From Salinispora fenicalii (lineage in GTDB: Bacteria > Actinomycetota > Actinomycetes > Mycobacteriales > Micromonosporaceae): DNA of 64,000 nucleotides. The position numbers and the translations under genes are program-made. Below the pieces are notes generated by a model. It did no database searches. It had not been told where the DNA came from and saw only the letters and a program-made list of their open reading frames with translations. Below are positions 44,137 to 52,600 of the stretch, piece after piece. The DNA lies in assembly GCF_000514815.1 (NCBI RefSeq), contig NZ_KI911473.1:1-64000 (forward strand). Reading direction: 5' to 3'. Position 1 is the stretch's first letter. Each line of letters begins with the position of its first letter.

Positions 44137-44646
44137 TCAACCCCGGCCGCCTGCAGCGACGCGCTGCTCGTGACGACTGAGAATCTTCGGCATCTCGGCG
44201 CTGACGAACCTCAGGAACCTTTCCAGGTTGCGCAGCCGCCGTAGCCGTTGCTCCGGCTCGTCGCGCAGAGCGTCGAGACCGGCAGCGGCGACGCGATGGA
44301 AGTCGTCGAACTCCGCGAAGATGCCCATGACCTTCGGCCCCCAGCTGTTCTCCCGCAGCCAGACGACGTAGTCCTCCTCGTCGAGCTTGCCGTCACGCTC
44401 GAAGACGCTGACCGGATCACCGTCGGGCGTGAGCTGGTCGACGATCCGGTCGACCTCCTCGCGGGAAACGCCGAGAGCGGCCACGATCTGCGATGCCGCC
44501 TGCCGGGGAGGGTCGCAGATCATGAGCCATCCGACGACCCGGCCACGGTCGTGTGGCATACCGTCGTTGTCGTAGTAGTACTGTGCGACTTCCTCGACGA
44601 AGGCGCGTTCCTCGTCGGTGGGCGGCGTCACGGCTTGCGTCGTCAT
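44137..44646 (-). CDS. GbsR/MarR-family regulator 2
   Basis: A 169-aa winged-helix protein of the GbsR-like branch of MarR. The segment GRVVGWLMICDPPRQAASQI followed by an ALGVSREEVDRIVDQL recognition helix matches the family pattern; the rest is helical and charged. The ATG at 44646 follows AAAGGA by 7 nt; a longer TTG-started ORF (to 44844) lies inside the neighbouring gene. It is a paralogue of the gene immediately upstream, and both sit at the head of the PKS operon, so they would be made together with the synthase. They may be feedback regulators; a structural or ligand-binding role cannot be excluded because the wing region is acidic and atypical. Confidence 0.75.
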   Translation of the reverse strand: MTTQAVTPPTDEERAFVEEVAQYYYDNDGMPHDRGRVVGWLMICDPPRQAASQIVAALGVSREEVDRIVDQLTPDGDPVSVFERDGKLDEEDYVVWLRENSWGPKVMGIFAEFDDFHRVAAAGLDALRDEPEQRLRRLRNLERFLRFVSAEMPKILSRHEQRVAAGGRG

Positions 44647-44669
44647 CTCATTGTCCTTTCGTGAACCGG

Positions 44670-45161
44670 TCAGGCCGGAGTGGGCTCGGCGGACTGTTGC
44701 TGCCACCGGCGGCTCATGTCGGCCAGGTCGGGCACGATGCTGGAGAACAGCTCCTCGATGTCGGCGACGCGTCGCCTCCGTTCGGTTGAAGCGTCGTCGA
44801 GGACGCGTAACCCGTGCCGGAAGATTTCGAGGTACCGTGGCCAACTCGCGAAGGTGTGCGACACGACCTTGGTGTAGCCGTCCTCGACCAGGCGGTACCG
44901 GCGAGGCTGGCCGGGTTCGTCGATCTCCTCGTAGAGCTCGACGAGGACGAGTTGCTCGATGAGCTGCTCGATCTCCTCTGGCTTGATCTCCAGAACGGCG
45001 CAGATGTCGTCGATGCTCTGTTCCGGGGGGTCAGAGATGATCATCCAGGCCATCGTTCGTGCCTTCGGCCAGGTGAGGCCGTGCGCCTCGTGGTAGTGGG
45101 TGGCGACGCCGTCGATGAACGTCCGTTCCGCCGCCGTCAGAGTGGTGTTGGTGTCCGTCAC
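44670..45161 (-). CDS. GbsR/MarR-family regulator 1
   Basis: A 163-aa GbsR-like winged-helix protein and the first gene of the leftward PKS operon. The family pattern is seen in ARTMAWMIISDPPEQSIDDI followed by an AVLEIKPEEIEQLIEQL helix and an RRYRLVEDGY wing. The GTG at 45161 has AGGGAGGA 8 nt upstream. It is separated from its paralogue by 23 bp. The upstream intergenic region holds paired direct repeats and an AT-rich dyad that could be its own operator. Confidence 0.78.
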   Translation of the reverse strand: MTDTNTTLTAAERTFIDGVATHYHEAHGLTWPKARTMAWMIISDPPEQSIDDICAVLEIKPEEIEQLIEQLVLVELYEEIDEPGQPRRYRLVEDGYTKVVSHTFASWPRYLEIFRHGLRVLDDASTERRRRVADIEELFSSIVPDLADMSRRWQQQSAEPTPA

Positions 45162-45630
45162 GGGGACGTCCTCCCTGCGCCTTGGGATATCAGGAGTGGG
45201 TTCGTGGAGCGACCACGCTCCGGACCAGCCTCTCCGACGCGGGGATCAGACACCCCCGGGACAACCCCTAGCAACAACCCTAGGTGATGAAATTTTCACA
45301 ACTGGCGACCGTTGCGAGTCGCGCAGGCTCAGTGGCTGGGACCAGCCGAAGAAGGGCTCACCTGACACCCCGGACCATCGGGCACGGCAATTCCATCAAT
45401 AGCGATCTTGCTGACACGTGCGGCAGAATCCGGACCGCGCGAGCGCGCTTCGACGCGATCGTCCCATCGCGACCACGTTCGGCCGATCACCGCGCGACAG
45501 CTGCGTGTCGACTCCAAACAGGGGCGGCCACCGCCACCTGGACGCGTATTACCGAGGCGCCGGACGCCTCCCCCCACGACGCCACGAACCGCCGTGTCAG
45601 GCGCACCGCCCCCGACAATCGGAGACCTCG
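45162..45630. promoter_or_regulatory. Intergenic control region of PKS operon
   Basis: This 469-bp gap separates the leftward PKS operon from the rightward YczE-like gene and holds no convincing gene. It carries two abutting 12-bp direct repeats (45260-45283) and a near-palindromic TGAAATTTTCA (45288-45298), about 100-140 bp before the first start codon of the operon. It is the most likely place for the main PKS promoter. No confident -10/-35 pair could be assigned. Confidence 0.6.
45260..45283. promoter_or_regulatory. Paired 12-bp direct repeats, candidate activator site
   Basis: GACAACCCCTAG and CAACAACCCTAG abut one another. Read on the minus strand each begins CTAGGG followed by a TTGT core. 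Tandem half-sites on one face of the helix (12-bp step) are common for LuxR/LAL or SARP activators. Position upstream of the PKS operon supports regulation; the binder is unknown. Confidence 0.45.
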
Positions 45631-46288
45631 ATGCCCGCCGCCCCCGTCCGCCCCGCCGTCGACAAGGCCCTCCCTTATCTCATCGGCTGCTTCTTCTTCT
45701 CGCTGGGCGCGTACTTCTTCATCGCTTCGCACCTCGGCACCGACCCGCTCGATACGTTCGCGATCGGCCTGCTGCCTCACATACCGGCGACGATCGGCAT
45801 CGCGCAGGCCGCCGTCGCGGTCACCTGCGTGTCCATCGTCGCCGTATGGACACGTCGCCGTCCGGCTCTCCCCGCTGCTGACGTTCTTCCTCTGCGGCAG
45901 CGTCATCGACGTCCTGCTGACCCTCGACCCGGTTCGTCTTGCTCCGACACCCGCAGCGGCGTTGCTCGCGGCGGGCACCACGTGCTGCGCATACGGTTCG
46001 GCGCTGATCATCATGAGCGGGTTCGACATCCGGGCGATGGACCTTCTCGCGATCACCATGGTGGAGCGATGGCGGTGGCCGTTCTGGTTGGCGAAGGGCG
46101 TGCTCGAACTGACCCTGCTCGCAGCGGGATGGCTGATGGGCGATCCGGCTGGGGTGGGGACGCTCTGCTTTCTGGTCGGCGTCGACCTGCTGATCCAGCC
46201 GCTGATGTGGCTAAACGCCACCGTTCTGCGGGTGCGGAACCTGGGGCTGCCACCGCACCTGGCCCCGACCGGCAGTGGCCTCACGTGA
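45631..46288 (+). pseudogene. YczE/YitT-like membrane protein, frameshifted
   Basis: The start (ATG 45631, GGAGA 7 nt upstream) encodes DKALPYLIGCFFFSLGAYFF and SHLGTDPLDTFAIGLLPHIP, typical of the YczE/YyaS family of integral membrane proteins. After VWTRRRPAL (about 45855-45885) homology moves to the next frame (SPLLTFFLCGSVIDVLL through VGVDLLIQPLMWLN) and ends at 46288. One extra base near a run of Cs explains this. It is either a true inactivating frameshift or a sequencing error; the two parts add up to a full-length family member of about 218 residues. Confidence 0.8.
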
Positions 46289-46320
46289 CGTCACAGACCG
46301 AACGGGAAGGGTCAAGTTCT

Positions 46321-46341
46321 CCGAGTTTTCTGAAACCTCGG
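46321..46341. promoter_or_regulatory. Candidate operator of GbsR/MarR regulator
   Basis: A 21-bp inverted repeat with perfect outer arms CCGAG and CTCGG and inner TTT/AAC around TCTGA lies 30 bp upstream of the regulator's start codon. MarR-family regulators commonly bind such dyads next to their own genes. Inference from symmetry and position. Confidence 0.5.
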
Positions 46342-46371
46342 TAGAGTGTGGGAGGAGAGAACGGGGGCACG

Positions 46372-46833
46372 ATGACGACGGAGGCTCGCGATGCGGCCGA
46401 GCGACTGGCACTCACCCTGACCAAGGGGGGCATGCAGCGCATGCTGGCTCGGGTCCTGGCGGCGCTGCTGTTCGCCGAGTCGGAGACCGTCACCGCCGGC
46501 GACCTGTGCCAGTGGCTGCAAGCCAGCTCGGGCACCGTCTCCATGTCCGTGAAGGCACTGTCGTCCGTCGGCTTGATCGAACGCGTGCCGGTCCCTGGCA
46601 GCCGTCGCGAGCACTTCCGCTTCCGCGACAGCGCCTGGGCCATTCTGATGTCCAGCCAGAACGAGGTCGTCAAGGCCATGCAGGAGGAGGCGGAGCGCGC
46701 CATAGAGGCCGTCGGGGCAGACACCCGGGCCGGCCAGCGGCTGCGTGAGATGCACGACTTCTACAGCTATCTGATGACCGAGCTTCCGGCGGTGATCGAT
46801 CGCTGGCACGCTAGCCGGCGGCCCACCGGCTAG
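46372..46833 (+). CDS. GbsR/MarR-family transcriptional regulator
   Basis: A 153-aa winged-helix regulator (TLTKGGMQRMLARVLAALLF, then GDLCQWLQASSGTVSMSVKAL as the recognition helix and ERVPVPGSRREHFRFRDSAW as the wing). This GbsR-like type is common beside actinobacterial ABC exporters. The ATG at 46372 is preferred over the GTG at 46348 because of domain fit, with GGGGG 5 nt upstream. It follows the broken YczE-like gene by 83 bp and is closed by a strong terminator. It is a distant relative of the two regulators heading the PKS operon and might also control the exporter at 1.1-2.8 kb; this last point is speculation. Confidence 0.88.
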   Translation: MTTEARDAAERLALTLTKGGMQRMLARVLAALLFAESETVTAGDLCQWLQASSGTVSMSVKALSSVGLIERVPVPGSRREHFRFRDSAWAILMSSQNEVVKAMQEEAERAIEAVGADTRAGQRLREMHDFYSYLMTELPAVIDRWHASRRPTG

Positions 46834-46896
46834 CGGATCCGGCGCCTACGGCACGAACGCTCGGCGCTTCGAGTTCCGGCATGTCTCGCGCCATTT

Positions 46897-46948
46897 CGCC
46901 CTGCCCGGTTTGCCAAATATGGCCGGGCAGGGCGATCTCTTTCTTTTT
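46897..46948 (+). terminator. Rho-independent terminator after MarR gene
   Basis: A perfect 12-bp stem (CGCCCTGCCCGG at 46897-46908 and its complement at 46923-46934) with a 14-nt loop is followed by ATCTCTTTCTTTTT. It is the clearest canonical intrinsic terminator in the window and lies 63 bp past the regulator stop codon. Confidence 0.92.
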
Positions 46949-46980
46949 ACATATACCTTCCTCTAAATGGGGTTGCGGTG

Positions 46981-46998
46981 ATGCGGGGATCTCCGCAT
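46981..46998. promoter_or_regulatory. 18-bp palindrome upstream of LAL regulator
   Basis: ATGCGGGGATCTCCGCAT is a palindrome with only one mismatched pair, in an AT-richer stretch between the MarR terminator and the LuxR-type regulator. It is a candidate operator or core-promoter-associated site for the LAL gene. Confidence 0.4.
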
Positions 46999-47063
46999 AC
47001 TATCGAGACTGGTGTGCCGGGAAGTCTGGTCGGCGTCTTATTGTCACGCGCAAAGGACCTGAC

Positions 47064-47291
47064 ATGGAACGGCAAAATGCCGCTAATCCCCCAGCCGCCA
47101 TACGAAAATTGCAGTGCACGAGCCACGCCGTGACGTCCGCGCGCCGGCCGATCGCTTCCGCGGCGGGGCCGCCTCTCAGCAAGCCGCACGCGTCGCACCG
47201 CGGCACCACACCAGCCCTCCTCACGTGCTGGCCACCGACCCCCGGGACATCCGGCACCTCCGCCGTTCCGACGGCCGATCGCCCCCCGTGA
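47064..47291 (+). CDS. Possible small ORF or leader upstream of LAL gene
   Basis: A 75-codon ORF with ATG at 47064 and AAAGGA 6 nt upstream. The product is basic and Pro/Thr/Ser-rich, with no recognisable domain. Its good ribosome-binding site is the only positive sign; the composition looks non-coding. It overlaps in another frame the long 5' extension of the LAL regulator ORF. It could be a leader peptide or chance. Confidence 0.2.
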   Translation: MERQNAANPPAAIRKLQCTSHAVTSARRPIASAAGPPLSKPHASHRGTTPALLTCWPPTPGTSGTSAVPTADRPP

Positions 47292-47341
47292 CCTCTTCCA
47301 TGCCCAAGGGACAGTCGCACTCCGCCGGCCGCGAAGGCCGC

Positions 47342-50239
47342 ATGGCGGACGCCGCAGCGACCTCGCCGATTGGTCGCACCACCTATCGATGGACACCTCG
47401 GGGGGGACACGTGCCACATCACCGCACGATCCTGCACGGCCGTGAAGACGCACTTCGCATTATCGATGAATTTCTTACGGATGTGGGAAGCGGCACCGGG
47501 CGGGCCATCGCCTTCGAGGGGAATGCAGGAGTCGGCAAGTCGGCGACACTACGCAAGCTACGCGAAGACGCTCAACACAAAGGACTTCAGATCCTTCGCG
47601 CGCGCGGCACGGAATTGGAATGTGATTTCCCCTGGGGCGTGGCGCGGCAGCTATTGGAATTCTGCAGTGACATCACGGCGCCCGATCAGAGATTCGCCGT
47701 ACTGCGCGGGCCGGCAGAGCTGGCGAGCGAGTTGCTGTCGCAGAAGGTCCCCGAGGCGCCTAGAACGCTCGAGTTGCATCCCACCGTGCACGGTCTGTAC
47801 TGGGTCTGCCGCAATCTGTCCCGCCGACGGCCCTTGGTGATCGTGGTTGACGACGCCCACTTCGCGGATATCGAGTCGCTCAACATGCTGGCCTACATAG
47901 CCAACCGGCTCGAAGACGGAAGCATCGGCCTCGCGTTCACCACCGGCCCTCTCGACGTGATCCATCGGGGTGAGTTGGTCGCGGCGGTGGCGACCGGACC
48001 CTCCGCACGGCTGGCGCGGCTGGGAACACTCGACGTCGACGCCATCGGCGCATTGATCATGGAACACTTCGAAGGCGTCCATACCGAGCCCGAATTCGTA
48101 GAAGCCTGCTACGCCCTGTGTCAGGGCAACCCCCGCTTCGTGAAGGAAATCCTCGCCGAGGCCGTGACTGCTGGGATCAAACCCACTGCCGAGGATGTCG
48201 GGAATCTCTACGACGTCGCTCCACGACGTATCACCGTGCACGTGCTGCACCGGCTCAACCGCCTCGGGCCGCTCGTGCGCCGCGCCGCGCAGGCCGTAGC
48301 CGTTCTCGGGCCGGACGCGGACGCCCGACGCTGCGCTTCGGTCGCCGAGATGAACACCTCCACGTTCACCGGCGCGGCCAGAACCCTCATCGACGAGCAG
48401 ATCCTGCACGCTGCACTGCCGTTCGCCTTCTCTCATCCAGTCATCCAGTCAGTCGTCTACGACAGCCTCACGCCGAAGCAACGACACACCGCTCATCATC
48501 TGGCCGCACGTGCGCTCAGCGGCACCGGTGGAAGCCTGGCCACAGTCGGGGCGCATCTGCTGCGCACTCTGCCCGGTGCGGATCGTTGGGTCGTCGATAT
48601 GCTTGCCGCCAGCGCGGCGGACGCCACCTGCCGAGGGCTCCCCCGTCAGGCCGCGGCTCTCCTGCGTCGAGGTCTCGCCGAGCCACCGAACGACACCGTG
48701 GCCGCAAGGGTGCTCGTCGATCTCGCAGCCGCCGAGCTGTGCTCCGGTGACAGCGCTGCGCTCAGCCATCTGTATGAAGCGCTGCAGCACCCCGCCGATG
48801 AGGATCTACACCATCGTGCTCGTCTACTGCTCGCCGGGGCTCACCTGGCCCAGGGCCGCTACGACGCCTGCCGCCGGATCGTCCACCAGGGTCTGCAACG
48901 AGGCCAGTCGGCACAGCACACCGTATTCCAACGGCTACGCGAATTCTCGGCTGCTCTCGACGACCTCACCCCTCGGCCATCCGCCGGCGACGCACCAGAG
49001 CCAACGCCGCCGCGACGCGGACCCGCACTACGGGCCCTACGAGGGCTGGGCAGCGGTATGAACGCCGCGCGGGTCAGAGTTCTGGCCGAACTAAGCCTTC
49101 GTCCTACCAAACCCCAGACGGGGCTTGACCATCCCTTACCCGAGGTCTGCCTCGCCGCATGGACACTGTGCCAGGCAGGTCAGCCCCTGAGGGCGGATGC
49201 TGTGCTGCGTGGCCCCGCAGGCCAGGCACGTGCCGCCGGTTGTCTGCTGACCGCGCAGGCAGCAACGGCGGTCAGTGCCCTCGCCGCTCTAGACCTGGGA
49301 GAGCTCGCAACGGCAGAGACACTCGCATCGCGAGTCCTTGCCGACTTCTCGCACGACACCCTCGTCACGCCAGCCGTATGGCTGGCAGCCTCGACGGCTG
49401 TCCAGGTCCTGATCGAGCTCGACTGCCCGGCTCGGGCGCAGACCGTGCTGGACTCTCTGCTCCGCGCCGGCGGCCCGCCCGATGCGGCGTTCTGCGATCA
49501 GCTCGCCGTAGCGCGAGCAGCACTCAAGATCAGCCAAGGGAAGGTGCAAGCGGGCACGTCAGAGTTGCTCAAGGTCAGAAAGGCTGCCATCGATCGTTGC
49601 TGGCACCATCCCGGGCTCACCGCGCAGTACATCGTTCCACTCACCGAGGGCCTGATCGCCACAAGCCGTGAGCGGCAAGCGGACCTTGTCACCGCTGAGG
49701 AGCTACTCCGCGCGCGCAGATTCGGGGCACCCCGGCCGATCGCCGCCGCGCTACGGGCACGAAGCCGGGTCTTGCCACCGCACCAGGCGATGACGGACCT
49801 GCAACATGCTCACGACCTGATGGCCACGACGCCATACCGGCTGGATCAGGCCAAGATCGAGGTGGACACGGGCACCCTGTTGCGCCGGACGGGACGACGC
49901 ACCGAGGGCCGAGAGCGTCTGCTCCATGGCTTGGTGGGTGCTGAGCGATGCGAGGCGACGGCCTTGATCGAAACCGCCCGCAGCGAACTCCGCCTGGCCG
50001 GCGCCCGCGCGGCGACCGCAACCACCGCCCAAGTACTGACCCCTGCCGAACAGCGGGTCGTCGCCAAGGCGAGCGAAGGCCTGACCAATCGCGAAATCGC
50101 CAAGACGCTTTTCGTCACCGTCAAGACCGTGGAATGGCACCTCGGGCAGGCATTCCGCAAACTGGGCATCCGACGTCGCAGCGAACTGGCGCAAGCACTA
50201 CCCGACGTGCCCGTCGGCAGTGACAAGAAAGCCGGCTGA
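47342..50239 (+). CDS. LAL-family (large ATP-binding LuxR) transcriptional regulator
   Basis: A regulator of about 965 aa. An N-terminal AAA-type ATPase has Walker A GNAGVGKS (residues 60-67) and Walker B LVIVVDDAH; a long helical TPR-like middle follows; the C-terminal LuxR HTH contains LTPAEQRVVAKASEGLTNRE and a KTVEWHL recognition segment. LAL proteins are typical pathway-specific activators of polyketide clusters, making this the best candidate activator of the PKS operon. The start is uncertain: ATG 47342 has GAAGG upstream, GTG 47411 lies closer to the conserved start of the ATPase domain, and the ORF is open to 47114. It follows the MarR terminator by about 400 bp, so it has its own promoter. 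No gene follows in the same direction within 320 bp. Confidence 0.9.
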   Translation: MADAAATSPIGRTTYRWTPRGGHVPHHRTILHGREDALRIIDEFLTDVGSGTGRAIAFEGNAGVGKSATLRKLREDAQHKGLQILRARGTELECDFPWGVARQLLEFCSDITAPDQRFAVLRGPAELASELLSQKVPEAPRTLELHPTVHGLYWVCRNLSRRRPLVIVVDDAHFADIESLNMLAYIANRLEDGSIGLAFTTGPLDVIHRGELVAAVATGPSARLARLGTLDVDAIGALIMEHFEGVHTEPEFVEACYALCQGNPRFVKEILAEAVTAGIKPTAEDVGNLYDVAPRRITVHVLHRLNRLGPLVRRAAQAVAVLGPDADARRCASVAEMNTSTFTGAARTLIDEQILHAALPFAFSHPVIQSVVYDSLTPKQRHTAHHLAARALSGTGGSLATVGAHLLRTLPGADRWVVDMLAASAADATCRGLPRQAAALLRRGLAEPPNDTVAARVLVDLAAAELCSGDSAALSHLYEALQHPADEDLHHRARLLLAGAHLAQGRYDACRRIVHQGLQRGQSAQHTVFQRLREFSAALDDLTPRPSAGDAPEPTPPRRGPALRALRGLGSGMNAARVRVLAELSLRPTKPQTGLDHPLPEVCLAAWTLCQAGQPLRADAVLRGPAGQARAAGCLLTAQAATAVSALAALDLGELATAETLASRVLADFSHDTLVTPAVWLAASTAVQVLIELDCPARAQTVLDSLLRAGGPPDAAFCDQLAVARAALKISQGKVQAGTSELLKVRKAAIDRCWHHPGLTAQYIVPLTEGLIATSRERQADLVTAEELLRARRFGAPRPIAAALRARSRVLPPHQAMTDLQHAHDLMATTPYRLDQAKIEVDTGTLLRRTGRRTEGRERLLHGLVGAERCEATALIETARSELRLAGARAATATTAQVLTPAEQRVVAKASEGLTNREIAKTLFVTVKTVEWHLGQAFRKLGIRRRSELAQALPDVPVGSDKKAG

Positions 50240-50559
50240 GAGGATCCGGTTCGGACGGTTTCCCTTTGGTTGGTCGCCATGCCTTTCGTGATGCTCGCCT
50301 GAGAAGTTTGTTCGACCACGCAGGCCTGCCGGTGCCCGGTGAGGCAGCCACAGCGTGAGCCGGGGTGTACCCAACGGCGCCGTCGGCCACCTGGCGGAAA
50401 CTGCTGACCACCGGCCCGGCACCCCACCGCCGTAGCCCGCTCCGGTCGACTGGCCGCCGTCCACCGGCGCCCGTCTGTGGCCATGCGGCCAGCCGGAAAC
50501 GTGCTTCTCCGGTTGGCGTTAGCTCGGTAGGATCTCCGGCGATCAAGGGGGATGGAACG
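50240..50559. other. Intergenic region without a recognised feature
   Basis: About 320 bp between the LAL regulator and the DUF2135-like gene. The downstream ORF is open in frame across part of this stretch (from 50365), but composition and a purine-rich ribosome-binding site near 50550 favour a start at 50560. No promoter, repeat or RNA could be called. Confidence 0.5.
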
Positions 50560-52569
50560 GTGGGCGATTTCCAGCAGTTCGTGACGGATGCGACTTCGCG
50601 TCTGTCCACGATGTCCAGGGGTGAGTTGTACGTCGTCGGCGACGGTCTCGACCGGGACTCACTCTGGCTCACCTATCTCGAATCCTTCCCCGTCGGCACC
50701 AATCTGCGGTTCCGTGAGCGGTCCGCGTACGACTGCTCGACCTGCCGCGGTTTCATCAAGCACTTCGGCAACGTCGTTGAGATCCACGACGGGCGGGTCC
50801 GCACCGTCTGGTCCGAGGTGTCGGCCTCCGACCCGGACTTCTCCGTCGTCGCCGCCGCTCTGGACGAGTTTGTTCTTTCGCTGCCGTTGTCCACCATCTT
50901 CCGGTCCACTCAGGCGCAGTACGGGACGAAGACCACCCGAACGCTGCGCGACGGCCAGGTCGAGGTGTGGCACCACCTGCACGGCCAGGTGGACAAGCGC
51001 CATCGCATCGAAGACGTCGGCGCGGCACAGGGCAACTTCAACGCTGCGGTGCAGGTCTTCCAGCGTGGCCTGGCCGAGCTGACCCAGCACGCTCTGGACA
51101 CCATCGTCGACCTTATCGACGACAACGTTCTCTACCGCGGCACGGAGCATCGTCGGGCGGTGACCGAGTTCCGGTCGCTGCGGAACCGGTGGACGCAGGC
51201 GACCGACCAGCAGGCCTTCGTCTTCGCCAACGCCATGAACCCGGCGGCCCGGTTCCGCAACACGGTGATCGGCACCCTCGTCCAGGACCTCTCCGCGGGC
51301 GTCGACCTGGAGCAGGCGGTCCGGTCGTTCGAGACGAAGGTGGCACCGCAGAATTACCAGCGCCCCAGGGCGTTGATCACCCCGGCCATGGTCAAGGCTG
51401 CCATGAAGACCATCGACGAGTTGGGCATTGAGGAGTCGTTGCAGCGACGGTTCGCCCGGCTTTCCGACGTGTCGGTCACCAACGTGCTGTGGGTCGACAA
51501 CGACACACAGCCGTGGATGAAGGACGGCATCGCAGGGCTGCTCATGCAGGCAGTCACCACCAGGTCGGCAGGTGCGGGCCTTCGGGAGGCGAAGCCGGAG
51601 GAGATTCCCGTGGTCTCCTTCATGAAGGACATCCTGCCCGCTGCCGCGACCATCGACCTGTGGGTGGCCAACAGCCACGAACCGCACCTCGTCAGTCTCA
51701 CCACGGGCCGGCATCCGGCCGCCCCGCGGCTGTTCACCTGGGACAACGATTTCGGCTGGTCCTACAACGGCAACGTCACCGACTCGATCAAGGAGAAGGT
51801 CAAGCGGGCCGGCGGTAACGTCACTGGCAAGCTGCGGGTGAGCCTGTCCTGGTTCAACCACGACGATCTCGACCTGCACGTGTTCGAACCCAACGGCGAC
51901 CACATCTGGTACAGAGAAAAGCGCAACAAGCTGGACGTCGACATGAACGCGGGCGGAACGCTCTCCCGCGAGCCGGTGGAGAACGTCACCTGGACCGACC
52001 GTGTCCCCGACGGTGAGTACCGGATCGAGGTGAACCAGTACCACAAGCGGGACAGCACCGACGTCGGCTTCGTGATCGAGACTGAGAACAACGGGAAGAT
52101 CGAGCATTACAGCTACGAGCGGGCGGTCGGCCACAAGGAAACCGTCGAGGTAGGCCGGATGACGGTCGCCGGCGGGGTAATCACTGCTTTCCGGCCAGGT
52201 AAGGGCATGCAGCCGGGCAGTGCGAGCAAGGAGTTGTGGGGCATCACCACCGAACAGTTCGTGCCGGTGTCCACCATCATGTACTCGCCGAACTACTTCG
52301 ACGCCAGCGAGGTCGGCAACCGGCACTACTTCTTCATCCTGAAGGGGTGCGTGAACGACCAACCGACGCGGGGGATCTACAACGAGTTCCTCCGCGGCGA
52401 CCTGCAACCGCACCGCAAGGTGTTCGAGGTTCTCGGCGACCGCACCAAGTGCGAGCCGTCCCCGGATCAGCTGTCCGGCCTCGGCTTCAGCTCCACGGTC
52501 CGCAGCTCTGTGATCGCCAAGGTGACCATGACCGGCGGCCGGCGCCGTCTCATCAGCATCCAGTTCTGA
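50560..52569 (+). CDS. Unrecognised 669-aa protein with CxxC and DUF2135-like segment
   Basis: I do not recognise this protein as a whole. From the GTG at 50560 (purine-rich AAGGGGGATGG upstream) it is 669 aa and appears soluble, with no signal peptide or membrane span. Residues 59-68 hold DCSTCRGFIKH, a possible metal-binding knuckle (Cys59, Cys62, His68). The middle is helical. Near residues 425-500 a segment with NHDDLDLHVFEPNG followed by LDVDMNAGG and a DGEYRIEVNQYHKRDSTD stretch resembles YfaP/DUF2135 beta-sandwich domains. A small gene starts 31 bp downstream, so the two probably form an operon. The combination resembles genes carried by phages or mobile islands, but no phage structural gene is nearby. 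No function is proposed. Confidence 0.8.
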   Translation: MGDFQQFVTDATSRLSTMSRGELYVVGDGLDRDSLWLTYLESFPVGTNLRFRERSAYDCSTCRGFIKHFGNVVEIHDGRVRTVWSEVSASDPDFSVVAAALDEFVLSLPLSTIFRSTQAQYGTKTTRTLRDGQVEVWHHLHGQVDKRHRIEDVGAAQGNFNAAVQVFQRGLAELTQHALDTIVDLIDDNVLYRGTEHRRAVTEFRSLRNRWTQATDQQAFVFANAMNPAARFRNTVIGTLVQDLSAGVDLEQAVRSFETKVAPQNYQRPRALITPAMVKAAMKTIDELGIEESLQRRFARLSDVSVTNVLWVDNDTQPWMKDGIAGLLMQAVTTRSAGAGLREAKPEEIPVVSFMKDILPAAATIDLWVANSHEPHLVSLTTGRHPAAPRLFTWDNDFGWSYNGNVTDSIKEKVKRAGGNVTGKLRVSLSWFNHDDLDLHVFEPNGDHIWYREKRNKLDVDMNAGGTLSREPVENVTWTDRVPDGEYRIEVNQYHKRDSTDVGFVIETENNGKIEHYSYERAVGHKETVEVGRMTVAGGVITAFRPGKGMQPGSASKELWGITTEQFVPVSTIMYSPNYFDASEVGNRHYFFILKGCVNDQPTRGIYNEFLRGDLQPHRKVFEVLGDRTKCEPSPDQLSGLGFSSTVRSSVIAKVTMTGGRRRLISIQF

Positions 52570-52600
52570 TTCGTCACCCAGACACCCGAGAAAGGCCACT

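Noticed and set aside
47114..47341. N-terminal extension of the LAL regulator to 47114
   Set aside because: Composition looks non-coding, no ribosome-binding site precedes it, and LAL proteins usually begin just before the ATPase domain.
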